64,000 nt of DNA from Acidimicrobiales bacterium (GCA_035533595.1 DATLTN010000027.1:1-64000); one strand, 5' to 3'; numbered from the stretch's first letter, positions 31,898 to 41,870 are shown. Program-made: numbers and translations. Notes: generated by a model not told the origin, from the letters alone.

Positions 31898-32443
31898 ATG
31901 TCGCGCATCGGCCGCAACCCGATCACCGTCCCCGCCGGCGTCGACGTGAACTTCGACGCCGAGCAGATCACGGTGAAGGGGCCGAAGGGCGAGCTCGCGC
32001 GCCGCGTCCCGGCGCCGATCACCCTGCGCCGCGACGACGAGACCACGAACCTCGTCGTCGAGCGCCCCGACGACGAGCGGGTGAGCCGCGCCCTGCACGG
32101 CCTCACCCGGACGCTCGTCCAGAACATGGTGACCGGGGTCACCGAGGGCTTCGCGAAGGAGCTCGAGATCGTCGGCGTCGGCTACCGCGCGAACGCGCGC
32201 AGCGACCGTCAGCTCGAGCTCGCGCTCGGCTTCTCGCACCCCGTCGTCTTCGACGCCCCCGAGGGGATCACCTTCGAGGTCCCGGTCCCGACGCGCGTCA
32301 CCGTGCGCGGGATCGACAAGGAGAAGGTCGGCCAGGTGGCTGCGGACATCCGCAAGCTCCGCAAGCCCGAGCCCTACAAGGGCAAGGGCGTGCGCTACCT
32401 CGGCGAGGTCGTCCGGCGCAAGGCCGGAAAGGCAGGCAAGTGA
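31898..32443 (+). CDS. rplF: 50S ribosomal protein L6
   Basis: A 181-residue L6 starting [18 protein letters not shown]6 consists of two similar domains and lies near the sarcin-ricin loop. The signature [19 protein letters not shown] is at the C-terminus. The ATG at 31898 has a GAGGGGG site eight bases upstream; the GTG at 31889 is less likely. Its stop overlaps rplR. Confidence 0.97.
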   Translation: MSRIGRNPITVPAGVDVNFDAEQITVKGPKGELARRVPAPITLRRDDETTNLVVERPDDERVSRALHGLTRTLVQNMVTGVTEGFAKELEIVGVGYRANARSDRQLELALGFSHPVVFDAPEGITFEVPVPTRVTVRGIDKEKVGQVAADIRKLRKPEPYKGKGVRYLGEVVRRKAGKAGK

Positions 32444-32805
32444 TGAGTCAGGCCGCGAAGCTCGACAGGCTGCGTCAGCGCCGCCACGACCGTGTCCGCA
32501 AGAAGGTGCACGGCACGCCGGAGCGCCCCCGTCTCGCCGTCTTCCGCTCGAACCGCCACATCGTCGCCCAGGTGATCGACGACGAGGCGGGCAGGACGAT
32601 CGCCGCCGCCTCCACCGTCGAGGCGGCGCTGCGCTCGAGCTCAGGCGGCAACGTCGACGCGGCGCGCGAGGTGGGCAAGCTCATCGCGACGCGCGCCAAG
32701 GACAAGGGTGTGCAACAGGTGGTCTTCGACCGTGGGAGCTCCCGCTACCACGGCAGAGTCGCAGCGCTTGCCGAGGCGGCGCGCGGCGAGGGATTGGAGT
32801 TCTAG
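32443..32805 (+). CDS. rplR: 50S ribosomal protein L18
   Basis: A 120-residue L18, which binds 5S rRNA with L5. The family segment [21 protein letters not shown] is followed by the C-terminal [20 protein letters not shown]. The ATG overlaps the L6 stop (TGATG); a GTG three bases earlier is also open. The stop overlaps the rpsE start (TAGTG). Confidence 0.97.
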   Translation: MSQAAKLDRLRQRRHDRVRKKVHGTPERPRLAVFRSNRHIVAQVIDDEAGRTIAAASTVEAALRSSSGGNVDAAREVGKLIATRAKDKGVQQVVFDRGSSRYHGRVAALAEAARGEGLEF

Positions 32806-33347
32806 TGCCCGACAACCAGTTCGAGGAACGGACGATCAAGGTCAACCGCGTCGCCAAGGTGGTGAAGGGCGGCCGCCGCTTCTCCTTCACCGCGCTGATG
32901 GTGATCGGGGACGGCCACGGGCGTGTCGGCCTCGGCTACGGCAAGGCCAAGGAGGCCGGACTGGCCGTGCAGAAGGGCATCGAAGAGGCGAAGAAGAACC
33001 TCTTCGAGGTGCCCCTCGCGGGTTCGACGATCACCCACCCGATCATCGGCAAGGCGGGCGCCGGGCGGATCCTGCTGAAGCCCGCCGCGCCCGGCACCGG
33101 CGTCATCGCCGGCGGCGCGGCGCGCGCCATCCTCGAGATGGCCGGCGTGCACGACATCATCGCCAAGTCCCTCGGCACGTCGAACTCGATCAACGTCGCG
33201 CACGCGACCATCTCCGGCCTGCGCCACCTCGTGCGCCCCGACGAGGTGGCGCGCCTGCGCGGCCTGCCCGAGGAGCACGTCGCCCCGGCCGGGGTGCTGC
33301 GCGCCTACAACGAGCGGCGGCGCGTCACGGCCGTCGAGGCGGGTTGA
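32805..33347 (+). CDS. rpsE: 30S ribosomal protein S5
   Basis: A 180-residue S5 starting at GTG. The double-stranded RNA-binding-like domain with [20 protein letters not shown] is followed by the S5 signature near [20 protein letters not shown]5 lies at the mRNA entry and affects decoding fidelity. Length is a little above the E. coli protein. rpmD begins one base after the stop. Confidence 0.98.
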   Translation: MPDNQFEERTIKVNRVAKVVKGGRRFSFTALMVIGDGHGRVGLGYGKAKEAGLAVQKGIEEAKKNLFEVPLAGSTITHPIIGKAGAGRILLKPAAPGTGVIAGGAARAILEMAGVHDIIAKSLGTSNSINVAHATISGLRHLVRPDEVARLRGLPEEHVAPAGVLRAYNERRRVTAVEAG

Positions 33348-33348
33348 G

Positions 33349-33618
33349 ATGGCTGACGACGCCCGCACCCTGAAGGTGACCCAGATCCGCTCCGGGATCG
33401 GCACCAAGCCGAAGCACCGCGCCACGCTGCGCGCCCTCGGGCTGCGCCGCATCGGCCACGAGAACCTGCTGCCCGACCGCCCGGAGATCCGTGGCATGCT
33501 GGCTCGCGTACCCCACCTGGTGTCGGTCGAAGAAGTTGCCGGCGCAGAGAAGGCGCCGGCCAAGCGTTCGGCCCGGGCCGCGAAGCCGAAAGCCGACGTT
33601 GACGAAGTGAGCGCCTGA
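33349..33618 (+). CDS. rpmD: 50S ribosomal protein L30 with C-terminal extension
   Basis: The first 60 residues are a standard L30 ([20 protein letters not shown] and [16 protein letters not shown]). A tail of about 28 residues rich in Ala, Lys and Asp follows, to 89 residues in total. The stop overlaps rplO by one base (TGATG). Confidence 0.95.
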   Translation: MADDARTLKVTQIRSGIGTKPKHRATLRALGLRRIGHENLLPDRPEIRGMLARVPHLVSVEEVAGAEKAPAKRSARAAKPKADVDEVSA

Positions 33619-34106
33619 TGAGACTCCATGACCTTGCGCCCGCCCCCGGCTCGAGCCGCGACCGTCGCCGCGTCGGGCGCGGCATCGCCGGCAAGGGCGG
33701 CAAGACCGCCGGCCGTGGCACCAAGGGCCAGCACGCTCGCAACACGGTGAAGCCGGGCTTCGAGGGCGGCCAGCTCCCGCTCACCCAGCGCGTCCCGAAG
33801 CTGCGCGGCTTCGCCAACCCGTTCCGCGTCGAGTACAACGTCGTCAACCTCGACATCCTCGAGGCCCTCGAAGACACCGAGATCACACCCGAGTCGCTGC
33901 GCGCCGCGGGGATCGTGCACCACAAGGGCATGGTGAAGGTGCTCGGTGGCGGCGAGATCCACCGCAAGCTCGCCGTCTCGGCGCACGCCTTCTCGGCCTC
34001 CGCCCGCCGCGGCATCGAAGCCGCTGGTGGGACGGTGACGGTCGTGCCGTCCGTCTACGGCGACCGTCGCCCGCCAGTGCGGGGCAACGCGCTGGCCAAC
34101 CGGTAG
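33618..34106 (+). CDS. rplO: 50S ribosomal protein L15
   Basis: A 162-residue L15 starting [22 protein letters not shown], with the glycine-rich RNA-binding segment [17 protein letters not shown]. The C-terminal globular domain contains [18 protein letters not shown]15 is a late-assembly 50S protein. secY follows after a 42-base gap in the usual order. Confidence 0.97.
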   Translation: MRLHDLAPAPGSSRDRRRVGRGIAGKGGKTAGRGTKGQHARNTVKPGFEGGQLPLTQRVPKLRGFANPFRVEYNVVNLDILEALEDTEITPESLRAAGIVHHKGMVKVLGGGEIHRKLAVSAHAFSASARRGIEAAGGTVTVVPSVYGDRRPPVRGNALANR

Positions 34107-34148
34107 GTTGGCGCCGCTCGTGCGACGCAGCGCCCGCGGGGGCTTCTG

Positions 34149-35441
34149 ATGCCAGGCACGATCCGAAACATCTTCCTCGTCCGGGACCTCCGCAACAAGG
34201 TCCTGTTCACGCTCTTGATGATCGGCGTCTACCAGCTGGGGGCGAACATCCCCGTGCCGGGCGTCTCCTTCACCAAGATCGAGACCCTCGCCAAGACCTC
34301 GAACTCGGGGCTGCTGGGCTTCCTCAACCTCTTCTCCGGAGGCGCGCTCGCGCGCGCCGCGGTGCTCGGTCTCGGGATCATGCCGTACATCACGGCGTCG
34401 ATCATCGTGCAGCTCCTCGGCACGGTGATCCCGAAGTTCGCGGAGTGGCGGGAGCAGGGCGCCGTCGGCCAGCGCAAGCTCACACAGGCGACCCGCTACC
34501 TCACCGTCGCGCTGGCGCTGATGCAGTCGTCGGGCATCGTCTTCCTGCTCCACTCGGGTCAGCTCTTCTCGTCGAGCGCGACCACCTCGACCGACCTCAT
34601 CCCCGACTTCAGCGCGCCGCACGTGCTGTTCATCATTCTCACCCTCACCGCCGGCACCGCCTTCGTGATGTGGCTCGGAGAGAACATCACCCAACGCGGC
34701 ATCGGCCAGGGGATGTCGATCCTCATCTTCTCCAACGTCGTCGCGACGATCCCCCTCGACCTCGACTACATCAAGGAGTCCAAGCACGCGGCCGGGGTGG
34801 TGATCATCATCCTCGTCTGGGCGCTCCTGCTCGTCGCGATCGTCACCGTCGAGCTCGGCCAACGGCGCATCCCCGTGACCTTCGCGCGGCGCGTCCAGGG
34901 GCGGCGGATGTACGGCGGGCAGAGCACCTACATCCCGCTCAAGGTGAACCAGGCGGGCGTGATCCCGATCATCTTCGCGAGCTCGCTGCTCTACATCCCG
35001 GTGCTCCTCTCCTCGGTCCTGCCGTGGGCCGGGGTGCACAACTGGGTGACGAACAACCTGCTCTCGCCGACCAACGGCGTCTACCTCATCCTCTACGGCC
35101 TGTTCATCGTGGTCTTCACCTTCTTCTACGTGCAGGTGCAGTTCGACCCGTACCAGCAGGCGGACACGATCAGGAAGCAGGGCGGCTACATCCCGGGCAT
35201 CCGCCCCGGGGCGCCGACCGAGGCCTACCTCTCGCACATCCTCAACCGCATCACCCTCGCCGGCGCGTTCTTCCTCGCGGCGGTGGCGCTTATCCCTTCG
35301 GCGATCCTCGCCGCCTGGCACATTCAGGGCATCCCGTTCTTCGGAACCACGCTGCTCATCAGCGTGGGCGTCGCGCTGGAGACCAACAAGCAGATTGACA
35401 GCCAGCTGACGATGCGTAATTACGAGGGCTTCCTCCGCTAG
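34149..35441 (+). CDS. secY: Preprotein translocase subunit SecY
   Basis: A 430-residue inner-membrane channel with ten predicted helices. It shows SecY signature regions such as GIMPYITASIIVQLLGTVIP (second helix) and GQGMSILIFSNVVATIP. The cytoplasmic loop with RRIPVTFARRVQGRRMYGGQSTYIPLK-type sequence (here shortened for display) binds the ribosome and SecA. SecE is encoded at the left end of the window. It is directly followed by adk: the stop TAG is next to the adk GTG. Confidence 0.98.
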   Translation: MPGTIRNIFLVRDLRNKVLFTLLMIGVYQLGANIPVPGVSFTKIETLAKTSNSGLLGFLNLFSGGALARAAVLGLGIMPYITASIIVQLLGTVIPKFAEWREQGAVGQRKLTQATRYLTVALALMQSSGIVFLLHSGQLFSSSATTSTDLIPDFSAPHVLFIILTLTAGTAFVMWLGENITQRGIGQGMSILIFSNVVATIPLDLDYIKESKHAAGVVIIILVWALLLVAIVTVELGQRRIPVTFARRVQGRRMYGGQSTYIPLKVNQAGVIPIIFASSLLYIPVLLSSVLPWAGVHNWVTNNLLSPTNGVYLILYGLFIVVFTFFYVQVQFDPYQQADTIRKQGGYIPGIRPGAPTEAYLSHILNRITLAGAFFLAAVALIPSAILAAWHIQGIPFFGTTLLISVGVALETNKQIDSQLTMRNYEGFLR

Positions 35442-36149
35442 GTGCGACGGGGCGCGCGGCTCATCGTCCTCGGAAAGCAGGGCGCGGGAAAAGGGACGCA
35501 ATGCCTGCGCCTCTCGCACCACTACGCCATCCCGCACATCTCGACCGGCGACATGCTGCGCGCCAACGTGCGGGCCGGGACCCCCCTCGGCCTCGAGGCT
35601 CGCCACTACATGGACGCCGGCGACCTCGTCCCCGACGAGCTGCTCCTCAAGATGGTGGGGGAGCGCCTCGAGATGGACGACAACGACGAGCGCGGCTTCG
35701 TCCTCGACGGCTTCCCGCGGACCCTCGTGCAGGCGGAGAAGCTCGACGAGCTCCTCCAGCCCGTCTCCCTCGACGCGGTGGTCAACCTGCACGTCTCGAC
35801 GCGCGTCGTCCTCGCGCGCCTCTCGGCGCGCCGGGTCTGCGCGGACTGTGGGGCGAACTACTCGACGGCGAACCGCCCGCGCGTCGACTGGATCTGTGAC
35901 GTCTGCGGCGGCGAGGTCATCCAGCGCGAGGACGACACCGAGGCCGCGATCCGCCGCCGCCTCGACCTCTACGAGGAGGAGACCGCCCCGCTCATCAACC
36001 GCTACAAGGCCAAGGCCCTTCTCTTCACGGTGCGCGGCGACGGCGAGCCCGACGAGATCACCGAGGAGATCGTGACCGGCATCGACGAGCGCCTCGACGC
36101 CGCCGACGGCAACGAGGGGTCGGCAGCCGCCGAGGGGGACGAGGATTGA
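35442..36149 (+). CDS. adk: Adenylate kinase, zinc-binding LID form
   Basis: A 235-residue kinase that interconverts ATP and AMP with two ADP. The P-loop GKQGAGKGT is at residues 11-19. The LID domain has four cysteines (C133, C136, C152, C155) forming a structural zinc site, as in Gram-positive enzymes. The acidic C-terminal tail of about 20 residues is an extension. The GTG start directly abuts the secY stop. Its end overlaps the map start by four bases. Confidence 0.96.
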   Translation: MRRGARLIVLGKQGAGKGTQCLRLSHHYAIPHISTGDMLRANVRAGTPLGLEARHYMDAGDLVPDELLLKMVGERLEMDDNDERGFVLDGFPRTLVQAEKLDELLQPVSLDAVVNLHVSTRVVLARLSARRVCADCGANYSTANRPRVDWICDVCGGEVIQREDDTEAAIRRRLDLYEEETAPLINRYKAKALLFTVRGDGEPDEITEEIVTGIDERLDAADGNEGSAAAEGDED

Positions 36150-36886
36150 TCCGCAGCCCGGAGGAGATAGCGAAGATGCGCAAGGCGGGCCGCGTCGTCG
36201 CCGAGATCATCGACAAGACGCGCGCCGCGATCCGTCCCGGGGCGACCACCGCCGACATCGACCGGGTCGCCCGCGAGGTGATCGAGCGCCGCGGCGCCCG
36301 CTCGAACTTCCTCAACTACCACGGCTTCCCGGCGGTGATCTGCACCTCGCCGAACGAGATGATCGTGCACGGCATCCCTGGCGACTACCTGTTGAAGGAC
36401 GGCGACATCATCTCGATCGACCAGGGGGCGATCATCGAGGGCTACCACGGCGACGCCGCCTACACCGCCGGCGTCGGCGAGATCAGCCCGCTCGCGCGGC
36501 GCCTCATCGAGGTCACCGAGGCCTCCCTCGAGGCGGGTATCGAGGAGATGCGCCCCGGCAAGCGCCTGCACGACATCGGCCGGGCCGTCCAGGAGGTCGC
36601 CGAGCAAGCGGGCTTCTCGGTGGTGCGGAACTACGTCGGGCACGCGATCGGCACCGCGATGCACGAGGAGCCGCAGGTCCCGAACTACTGGCCGGGGACG
36701 CCGGGCCCGAAGCTGAAGGTGGGCAACGTCTTCGCGATCGAGCCGATGGTGAACGTCGGCGGCCCCGAGACCCGCGAGCTCGCTGACGGCTGGTCCGTCG
36801 TCACCGCGGACGGCAGCCTGTCGGCGCACTTCGAGCACACGATCGTGGTCACCGACGACGGGCCGGAGGTGCTCACCCGCCCGTGA
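36146..36886 (+). CDS. map: Methionine aminopeptidase, type I
   Basis: A 246-residue enzyme that removes the initiator Met from new proteins. The pita-bread fold motifs are visible: FLNYHGFPAVICTSPNEMIVHG, DGDIISIDQGAIIEGYHGD with the two metal-binding Asp, VGHAIGTAMHEEP with the metal-binding His, and VFAIEPMVN with a Glu ligand. The TTG at 36146 overlaps the adk stop codon and gives the usual start IRSPEEIAKMRKAGRV. No extra N-terminal zinc-finger domain is present, so this is the short form. Confidence 0.96.
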   Translation: MIRSPEEIAKMRKAGRVVAEIIDKTRAAIRPGATTADIDRVAREVIERRGARSNFLNYHGFPAVICTSPNEMIVHGIPGDYLLKDGDIISIDQGAIIEGYHGDAAYTAGVGEISPLARRLIEVTEASLEAGIEEMRPGKRLHDIGRAVQEVAEQAGFSVVRNYVGHAIGTAMHEEPQVPNYWPGTPGPKLKVGNVFAIEPMVNVGGPETRELADGWSVVTADGSLSAHFEHTIVVTDDGPEVLTRP

Positions 36887-36912
36887 CGGAGCGCCTGCTC
36901 AGGCGCTATGAT
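36883..36912 (+). promoter_or_regulatory. Predicted promoter for infA-rpmJ-rpsM-rpsK-rpsD-rpoA
   Basis: A -35-like GTGACG (36883-36888) and a good -10 box TATGAT (36907-36912) are separated by 18 bases at the very end of map. The transcript would start near 36919 with a leader of about 110 bases before infA. The only sizeable gap inside the operon is here, which supports an internal promoter. Confidence 0.55.
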
Positions 36913-37028
36913 GACTCTTCGCCTCTTGCGGCGCTTGTAGTGCGCGCCGCCGGGGCAACGAAACGGTACCCCCCGGAAGCACTTGCGGGGATCAATGAAC
37001 CGACCGACGAGGACTCCGCGTCCCTGTC

Positions 37029-37271
37029 GTGTCCAAGGAGGACGAACTGCCGAAGCCGAAGGAAGACGCGATAGTGCTCGAAGGCACCGTCTCCGAGCCG
37101 CTGCCGAACGCCATGTTCCGCGTCGAGCTCGAGAATGGCCACAAGGTGCTCGCCCACAGCTCGGGGAAGATGCGCATGCACCGCATCCGCATCCTGCCGG
37201 GCGACAAGGTGCAGGTCGAGATCACCCCCTACGACCTCAGCCGCGGACGGATCACCTACCGCTACAAGTAG
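37029..37271 (+). CDS. infA: Translation initiation factor IF-1
   Basis: An 80-residue IF-1 with a GTG start. The OB-fold core [40 protein letters not shown]-type sequence matches the family (residues about 15-60). IF-1 blocks the A site during initiation. The N-terminus is extended by about eight residues relative to the usual MAKKDVIE-type start. It belongs to the alpha operon downstream of map. Confidence 0.97.
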   Translation: MSKEDELPKPKEDAIVLEGTVSEPLPNAMFRVELENGHKVLAHSSGKMRMHRIRILPGDKVQVEITPYDLSRGRITYRYK

Positions 37272-37332
37272 CCGCCGAGCATCTGACGGCGTCAGCCCTG
37301 CCGGAACGGCAGCTACCCCGAGGGATTTCGAG

Positions 37333-37446
37333 ATGAAGGTACGACCGAGCGTGAAGCCGATGTGCGAGAAGTGCAAGACCATCCGCCGCCATGGGGTGGT
37401 CATGGTGATCTGCGAGAACCCGCGCCACAAGCAGCGGCAGGGCTGA
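37333..37446 (+). CDS. rpmJ: 50S ribosomal protein L36, zinc-binding form
   Basis: A 37-residue L36 starting [20 protein letters not shown]. Its zinc ligands are C11, C14, C27 and H32, so it is the C+ form. It binds the 50S near the GTPase centre base. rpsM starts three bases after its stop codon. Confidence 0.97.
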   Translation: MKVRPSVKPMCEKCKTIRRHGVVMVICENPRHKQRQG

Positions 37447-37449
37447 TCG

Positions 37450-37827
37450 ATGGCGAGACTCTCCGGCGTCGACATCCCCCGCGAGAAGCGGCTCGAGATC
37501 GCGCTCACCTACATCTACGGCATCGGCCCGACCAAGGCCAAGGAGATCTGCGCGGCCGCGGAGGTCAACCTCGACACCCGCGTCCGTGACCTCACCGACG
37601 AGGAGGTCGCCCGCCTCCGCAGCTACATCGACGCCAACCTGAAGGTCGAGGGAGACCTCCGCCGCGACGTCGCCCAGGACATCAAGCGGAAGATGGAGAT
37701 CGGCTCGTACCAAGGGATCCGCCACCGCCGGGGCCTCCCCGTGCACGGCCAGCGGACCCACACCAACGCCCGCACCCGCAAGGGGCCGAAGAAGACCGTC
37801 GCCGGGAAGAAGAAGGTGCGCAAGTAG
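37450..37827 (+). CDS. rpsM: 30S ribosomal protein S13
   Basis: A 125-residue S13 starting [21 protein letters not shown]. It lies at the top of the 30S head and bridges to the 50S. The C-terminal segment [21 protein letters not shown] is the family signature. rpsK follows at the next base after the stop. Confidence 0.98.
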   Translation: MARLSGVDIPREKRLEIALTYIYGIGPTKAKEICAAAEVNLDTRVRDLTDEEVARLRSYIDANLKVEGDLRRDVAQDIKRKMEIGSYQGIRHRRGLPVHGQRTHTNARTRKGPKKTVAGKKKVRK

Positions 37828-38232
37828 ATGGCGAGACCCACAGCCCGTCCCGGCGGCCGCAGGCCGCGCCGGCGTGAGCGCAAGAACGTCACCCACGGCG
37901 TCGCGCACATCAAGAGCTCGTTCAACAACACGATCGTCTCGATCACCGACCACGAGGGCAACGTGATCGCGTGGGCCTCCGCCGGTAACGTCGGCTTCAA
38001 GGGTTCGCGCAAGTCGACCCCCTTCGCCGCCCAGATGGCCGCCGAGCAGTGCGCGCAGCGGGCGATGGAGCAGGGCGTGCGCCGCGTCGACGTCCTCGTG
38101 CGCGGCCCGGGTTCCGGTCGCGAGACCGCGGTGCGCTCGCTCGCCGCCACCGGCATCGAGGTGACCGGCATCAAAGATGTGACCCCCATCCCGCACAACG
38201 GCTGCCGCCCCAAGAAGCGGCGCCGCGTGTAG
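37828..38232 (+). CDS. rpsK: 30S ribosomal protein S11
   Basis: A 134-residue S11, which lies on the platform near the mRNA exit. The family region [20 protein letters not shown] and the C-terminal [20 protein letters not shown] are present. The start is the first base after the rpsM stop. rpsD follows after 20 bases. Confidence 0.98.
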   Translation: MARPTARPGGRRPRRRERKNVTHGVAHIKSSFNNTIVSITDHEGNVIAWASAGNVGFKGSRKSTPFAAQMAAEQCAQRAMEQGVRRVDVLVRGPGSGRETAVRSLAATGIEVTGIKDVTPIPHNGCRPKKRRRV

Positions 38233-38252
38233 CGGCCGAAAAGGAGACGAAG

Positions 38253-38879
38253 ATGGCCCGCTACACCGGACCGGTGTGCCGCCTGTGCCGCCGAGAGAAG
38301 GTCAAGCTGTTCCTGAAGGGACCGAAGTGCGAGAGCACCTCGTGCCCGGTGGAACGCCGCCCCTACCCCCCGGGTGACCACGGTCGTGACCGCACCCGCC
38401 AGGGGTCGGAGTACCAGACCCAGCTGCGCGAGAAGCAGAAGGCGCGCCGTATCTACGGCGTCTTGGAGGTGCAGTTCCGCAACCTCTACGAGGAGGCGAA
38501 CCGCCAGAGCGGCATCACCGGCGAGAACCTGCTGCGCATGCTCGAGCTACGCGTCGACAACATCGCCTACCGGGCCCGCTGGGGCTCGTCGCGCAACCAG
38601 GCCCGCCAGCTCGTCACCCACGGCCACATCACCGTGAACGGCAAGCGCGTCTCCATCCCCTCGGCGCGGGTGCGCATCGGCGACGTCGTCGCGCTGAAGC
38701 CCGCCGACGAGGAGATGATCGTCGTCCGGCAGAACCTCGACCTCGTCGACCGCCAGGTCCCGAACTGGCTCGAGGTGGGCGAGAACGCCCTCAACGTCAC
38801 TGTGCGGAGCCTGCCGGTCCGCGAGCAGATCGACACCCAAGTTCGCGAGCAGCTCATCGTCGAGCTGTACTCCAAGTAA
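38253..38879 (+). CDS. rpsD: 30S ribosomal protein S4, zinc-binding form
   Basis: A 208-residue S4, a primary 16S rRNA binder. The N-terminal zinc site uses C9, C12, C26 and C31, marking the C+ form. The S4 RNA-binding motif, about residues 97-160, contains VDNIAYRARWGSSRNQARQL. A GGAGACGAAG site precedes the ATG. In many bacteria S4 represses the alpha operon in which it lies. Confidence 0.97.
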   Translation: MARYTGPVCRLCRREKVKLFLKGPKCESTSCPVERRPYPPGDHGRDRTRQGSEYQTQLREKQKARRIYGVLEVQFRNLYEEANRQSGITGENLLRMLELRVDNIAYRARWGSSRNQARQLVTHGHITVNGKRVSIPSARVRIGDVVALKPADEEMIVVRQNLDLVDRQVPNWLEVGENALNVTVRSLPVREQIDTQVREQLIVELYSK

Positions 38880-38913
38880 CCCAAAAAGCGGAAGAAGCGA
38901 GGAGCAACCCCTG

Positions 38914-39855
38914 ATGCTCATCATCCAGCGGCCGACCGTCGAGGCCATCGACGAGGAGGAAGGCAACCGGCAACGGTTCGCCATCGGACCGCTCGACCCC
39001 GGATTCGGTCACACGCTCGGCAACTCCCTTCGTCGGACGTTGCTCTCGTCGATCCCCGGCGCGGCGGTCACCCAGGTCCGCTTTGACGACGCCCTCCACG
39101 AGTTCACCTTCCTCCAGGGGGTGAAGGAGGACGTCTCGGACATCATCTTGAACCTGAAGGACCTCGTCATCACCTCCGAGTCGGACGAGCCGGTGACGCT
39201 GCGCGTCGACGTGCGCGGCCCGGCCGAGGTGACCGGCGCCGACCTGAAGGCGACCTCGGACATCGAGGTCCTGAACGCCGACCTGCACCTCGCGACGGTG
39301 AACGCCAAGGGCCGCCTCGCGATGGACGTGACGATCGAGCGCGGCAAGGGCTACGTCTCCGCGGAGCGGAACAAGCAGTCCTCGACGATCGGCGTGATCC
39401 CCGTCGACTCGATCTTCTCGCCGGTGCGCCGGGTCTCGTTCACCGTCGAGCCGACGCGCGTCGAGCAGTCCACCGACTTCGACCGCCTCGTCCTCGACGT
39501 CGAGACCGACGGCTCGCTCACGCCGCGCGCCGCCCTCGCCTCGGCCGGCCAGACGCTGCGCACCCTCGTGCGCCTCGTCGCCGAGCTCACCGAGGACGCC
39601 GAGGGGCTCGAGCTGGGCGACGTCGCCACGACGACCTCCGGCTCGCCCGACCTCGACCAGCCGATCGAGGACCTCGACCTCTCCGAGCGTCCCCGCAACT
39701 GCCTGAAGCGCGCGCAGATCAACACGATCGGCGAGCTCATCGAGCGCACCCACGACGACCTGCTGGCGATCACGAACTTCGGCCAGAAGAGCCTCGACGA
39801 GGTCATCCAGCGCCTCGACGAGCGCGGCCTGTCGCTCGCAGGCGGCGGTTACTGA
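38914..39855 (+). CDS. rpoA: DNA-directed RNA polymerase subunit alpha
   Basis: A 313-residue alpha subunit. The N-terminal assembly domain (about 1-230) has [20 protein letters not shown]. The flexible linker is acidic. The C-terminal domain (about 245-313), with [20 protein letters not shown], binds UP elements and activators. Length is typical for the phylum. Its stop overlaps the rplQ start (TGATG). Confidence 0.98.
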   Translation: MLIIQRPTVEAIDEEEGNRQRFAIGPLDPGFGHTLGNSLRRTLLSSIPGAAVTQVRFDDALHEFTFLQGVKEDVSDIILNLKDLVITSESDEPVTLRVDVRGPAEVTGADLKATSDIEVLNADLHLATVNAKGRLAMDVTIERGKGYVSAERNKQSSTIGVIPVDSIFSPVRRVSFTVEPTRVEQSTDFDRLVLDVETDGSLTPRAALASAGQTLRTLVRLVAELTEDAEGLELGDVATTTSGSPDLDQPIEDLDLSERPRNCLKRAQINTIGELIERTHDDLLAITNFGQKSLDEVIQRLDERGLSLAGGGY

Positions 39856-40208
39856 TGCCGGGCACCCCGAAGAAGGGGCGCCGCTTCGGCGGCGACGCCG
39901 CCCACCAGAAGGCGATGTTCGGCAACCTCGTCGCGAGCCTCATCGCCGCCGAGGCGATCGTCACCACCGAGGCCAAGGCCAAGGCGCTGCGACCGATCGC
40001 GGAGAAGATCATCACCAAGGCGCGCGACGGCGGAGTGCACAACCAGCGCCAGGTGGTCGCCTACATCCGGGACAAGGACATGGCGCACAAGCTCTTCGCC
40101 GAGATCGGCCCGCGCTACGCGGACCGGCAGGGCGGTTACCTCCGGATCCTGAAGCTCGGCCCGCGCCCGGGGGACAACGCCCCGATGGCCCGCGTCGAGT
40201 TCGTCTGA
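39855..40208 (+). CDS. rplQ: 50S ribosomal protein L17
   Basis: A 117-residue L17 starting [21 protein letters not shown], with the family segment [20 protein letters not shown]. It lies near the tunnel exit. It is the last ribosomal gene of this operon. The PRC-barrel gene starts 22 bases downstream. Confidence 0.97.
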   Translation: MPGTPKKGRRFGGDAAHQKAMFGNLVASLIAAEAIVTTEAKAKALRPIAEKIITKARDGGVHNQRQVVAYIRDKDMAHKLFAEIGPRYADRQGGYLRILKLGPRPGDNAPMARVEFV

Positions 40209-40230
40209 CCAAAGCACCCGGCGCCTCCCG

Positions 40231-40827
40231 GTGAGCGAGGCGCGCATCGACTTCGGCACCCCGGCTGCCTGCCGTGGCGCCGACGTCGGCCAGCTCAGTC
40301 GGCTCCTCTGTAGCGCCGCGAGGGGGCACGCCACCCACGCCGTGATCTCTCCCGACGACGCCGGGGTCGCGCCCCGCCTCGTCGAGTTCTCGCACGTCAG
40401 CTCCGCGAACGGCAAGGTTGACCTCGACTTCCCCGCCGCCGAGCTCGCCGGCTTCCCAGAGGCGGTCCACTACGAGGTGCCGCCACCTCTGACGACGAGG
40501 CAGATCATCGCCAGCAACCTCGCCGGCGGCCGCTACGGCCTCGGCTTCCAGATCCCGCCGCTCGCGGCGCGCGAGGTGGTCCCGCCGGGGGAGGCGCCAC
40601 TCGACGCCTACACCAGGGTGCAGGCCACCGACGGCCCCGCCGGGCGGCTCGACGGCGTCATCGTCGAGATGACGAGCGGAGCGCTCGTCGCCCTCGTCGT
40701 CCACCACGGCCACCTCTTCTCGCGGCGCCAGGTCGCGGTGCCGATCGCCCTCGTCACCGACTACGGCGACGGCATCTCGCTCTCGGTCACCCGCGAGTCC
40801 CTCGACGACGCCGCAAGAGAGCTTTGA
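40231..40827 (+). CDS. Two-repeat PRC-barrel-like protein, unknown function
   Basis: A 198-residue protein with a GTG start. The second half has a PRC-barrel pattern, a beta strand pair around DGPAGRLDGVIVEMTSGALVAL followed by FSRRQVAVPIALVTDYG (about 130-185). The first half has a weaker copy around CRGADVGQLSRLLC and HATHAVISPDDAG (about 14-48). PRC barrels occur in RimM and in photosynthetic reaction centres, where they bind RNA or protein surfaces. No function is known for this gene. It sits between rplQ and truA and overlaps truA by four bases, so a link to RNA or ribosome metabolism is possible but unproven. Confidence 0.6.
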   Translation: MSEARIDFGTPAACRGADVGQLSRLLCSAARGHATHAVISPDDAGVAPRLVEFSHVSSANGKVDLDFPAAELAGFPEAVHYEVPPPLTTRQIIASNLAGGRYGLGFQIPPLAAREVVPPGEAPLDAYTRVQATDGPAGRLDGVIVEMTSGALVALVVHHGHLFSRRQVAVPIALVTDYGDGISLSVTRESLDDAAREL

Positions 40828-41660
40828 GCGAGGCCGCGCCGCAGCTCGCGCCCCAGCCGGTGCGCGTCGTCCTGCACTGCTCGTACGACGGGAGCGGCTT
40901 CCACGGCTTCGCCACCCAGCGAGGGCAGCGCACCGTGCAGGGGGCCCTCGAGGCGGCGCTCGAGCAGATCACCGGCGCTGCCGCAGAGACCGGCTGCGCG
41001 GGGCGCACCGACACCGGGGTGCACGCCGTCGCGCAGGTGGTGCACGCCGATGTCGATCCCGCCTACCTCGAGCGCCTCGGCCTCGCCGCCGAGCCCTTCG
41101 CCGAGGTGGTGCCGCTCAGCCGTTCGCTCTCGAAGATCCTCGCCCCCGACGTCGTCACCCGGCGCGCCTTCGTCGCCCCGGAGGGCTTCGACGCCCGCCG
41201 CAGCGCGACTGCCCGCCGCTACCGCTACGTGATCGACTGCGGCGACCGTCGCGACCCGCTCTACCGCGCCGCCTCGTGGCACCTCCCGGGGGAGCTCGAC
41301 CTCGCGGCGATGCGCGTCGCGGCCGATGCGCTCTGCGGTGAGCACGACTTCTCGGCGTTCTGCCGTCAGCCGAAGGGGCGCGAGCCGGGTCCGCTTCGGC
41401 GGCGGGTGATCGGCACGCGCTTCACCCGCGACGACGCGCTCGTCTGCTTCGAGATCGAGGCGAACGCCTTCTGCCACCAGATGGTGCGCTCGATCGTGGG
41501 GATGCTCGTCGCCGTCGGCCGCGGGCGGCGGACCGCCGCCGAGGTGGCGGCGCGCCTGCGCGCACCTGACCGCGGCGGCCTCCCCTCACCGGCGCCGGCG
41601 ATCGGCCTCTGCCTGATTGCGGTCGAGTACCCCGAGCACCTCGGCGGGGCCGTGCGCTGA
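40824..41660 (+). CDS. truA: tRNA pseudouridine(38-40) synthase TruA
   Basis: A 278-residue enzyme that isomerises uridines 38-40 in the anticodon stem-loop of tRNAs. The catalytic Asp lies in AGRTDTGVHAVAQV (about residue 61; here CAGRTDTG). Other family parts are YDGSGFHGFATQ at the N-terminus and FCHQMVRSIVGMLVAVGRG near the C-terminus. The TTG start overlaps the stop of the PRC-barrel gene. In related genomes rplM follows; here an 11-kb region lies between them. Confidence 0.95.
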   Translation: MSEAAPQLAPQPVRVVLHCSYDGSGFHGFATQRGQRTVQGALEAALEQITGAAAETGCAGRTDTGVHAVAQVVHADVDPAYLERLGLAAEPFAEVVPLSRSLSKILAPDVVTRRAFVAPEGFDARRSATARRYRYVIDCGDRRDPLYRAASWHLPGELDLAAMRVAADALCGEHDFSAFCRQPKGREPGPLRRRVIGTRFTRDDALVCFEIEANAFCHQMVRSIVGMLVAVGRGRRTAAEVAARLRAPDRGGLPSPAPAIGLCLIAVEYPEHLGGAVR

Positions 41661-41870
41661 GCAGCACTTCGGAGCCTCCCCGTCGGGGAGGTCTGTGGCG
41701 GAGGGCGCGGCACCCGCCCGGTGCGGCGAGCGCTTTGCCCTGGTCGTGCCGCCCGGGACGAAATGCGCCCGCGTGCGATTGGGACGAGATCGCCGCCCGC
41801 CCGCGGGCTCGCTCGGGTCGCCCGCGCAGCGCCGCGCTCCCCAACGCCCAGTTGGTCAGCACGTGACTGT

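Noticed and set aside
41661-41870. Genes in the gap after truA
   Set aside because: Open frames here are short, Arg-rich and without a ribosome-binding site or recognisable motif; only the tandem repeat at its end is notable.
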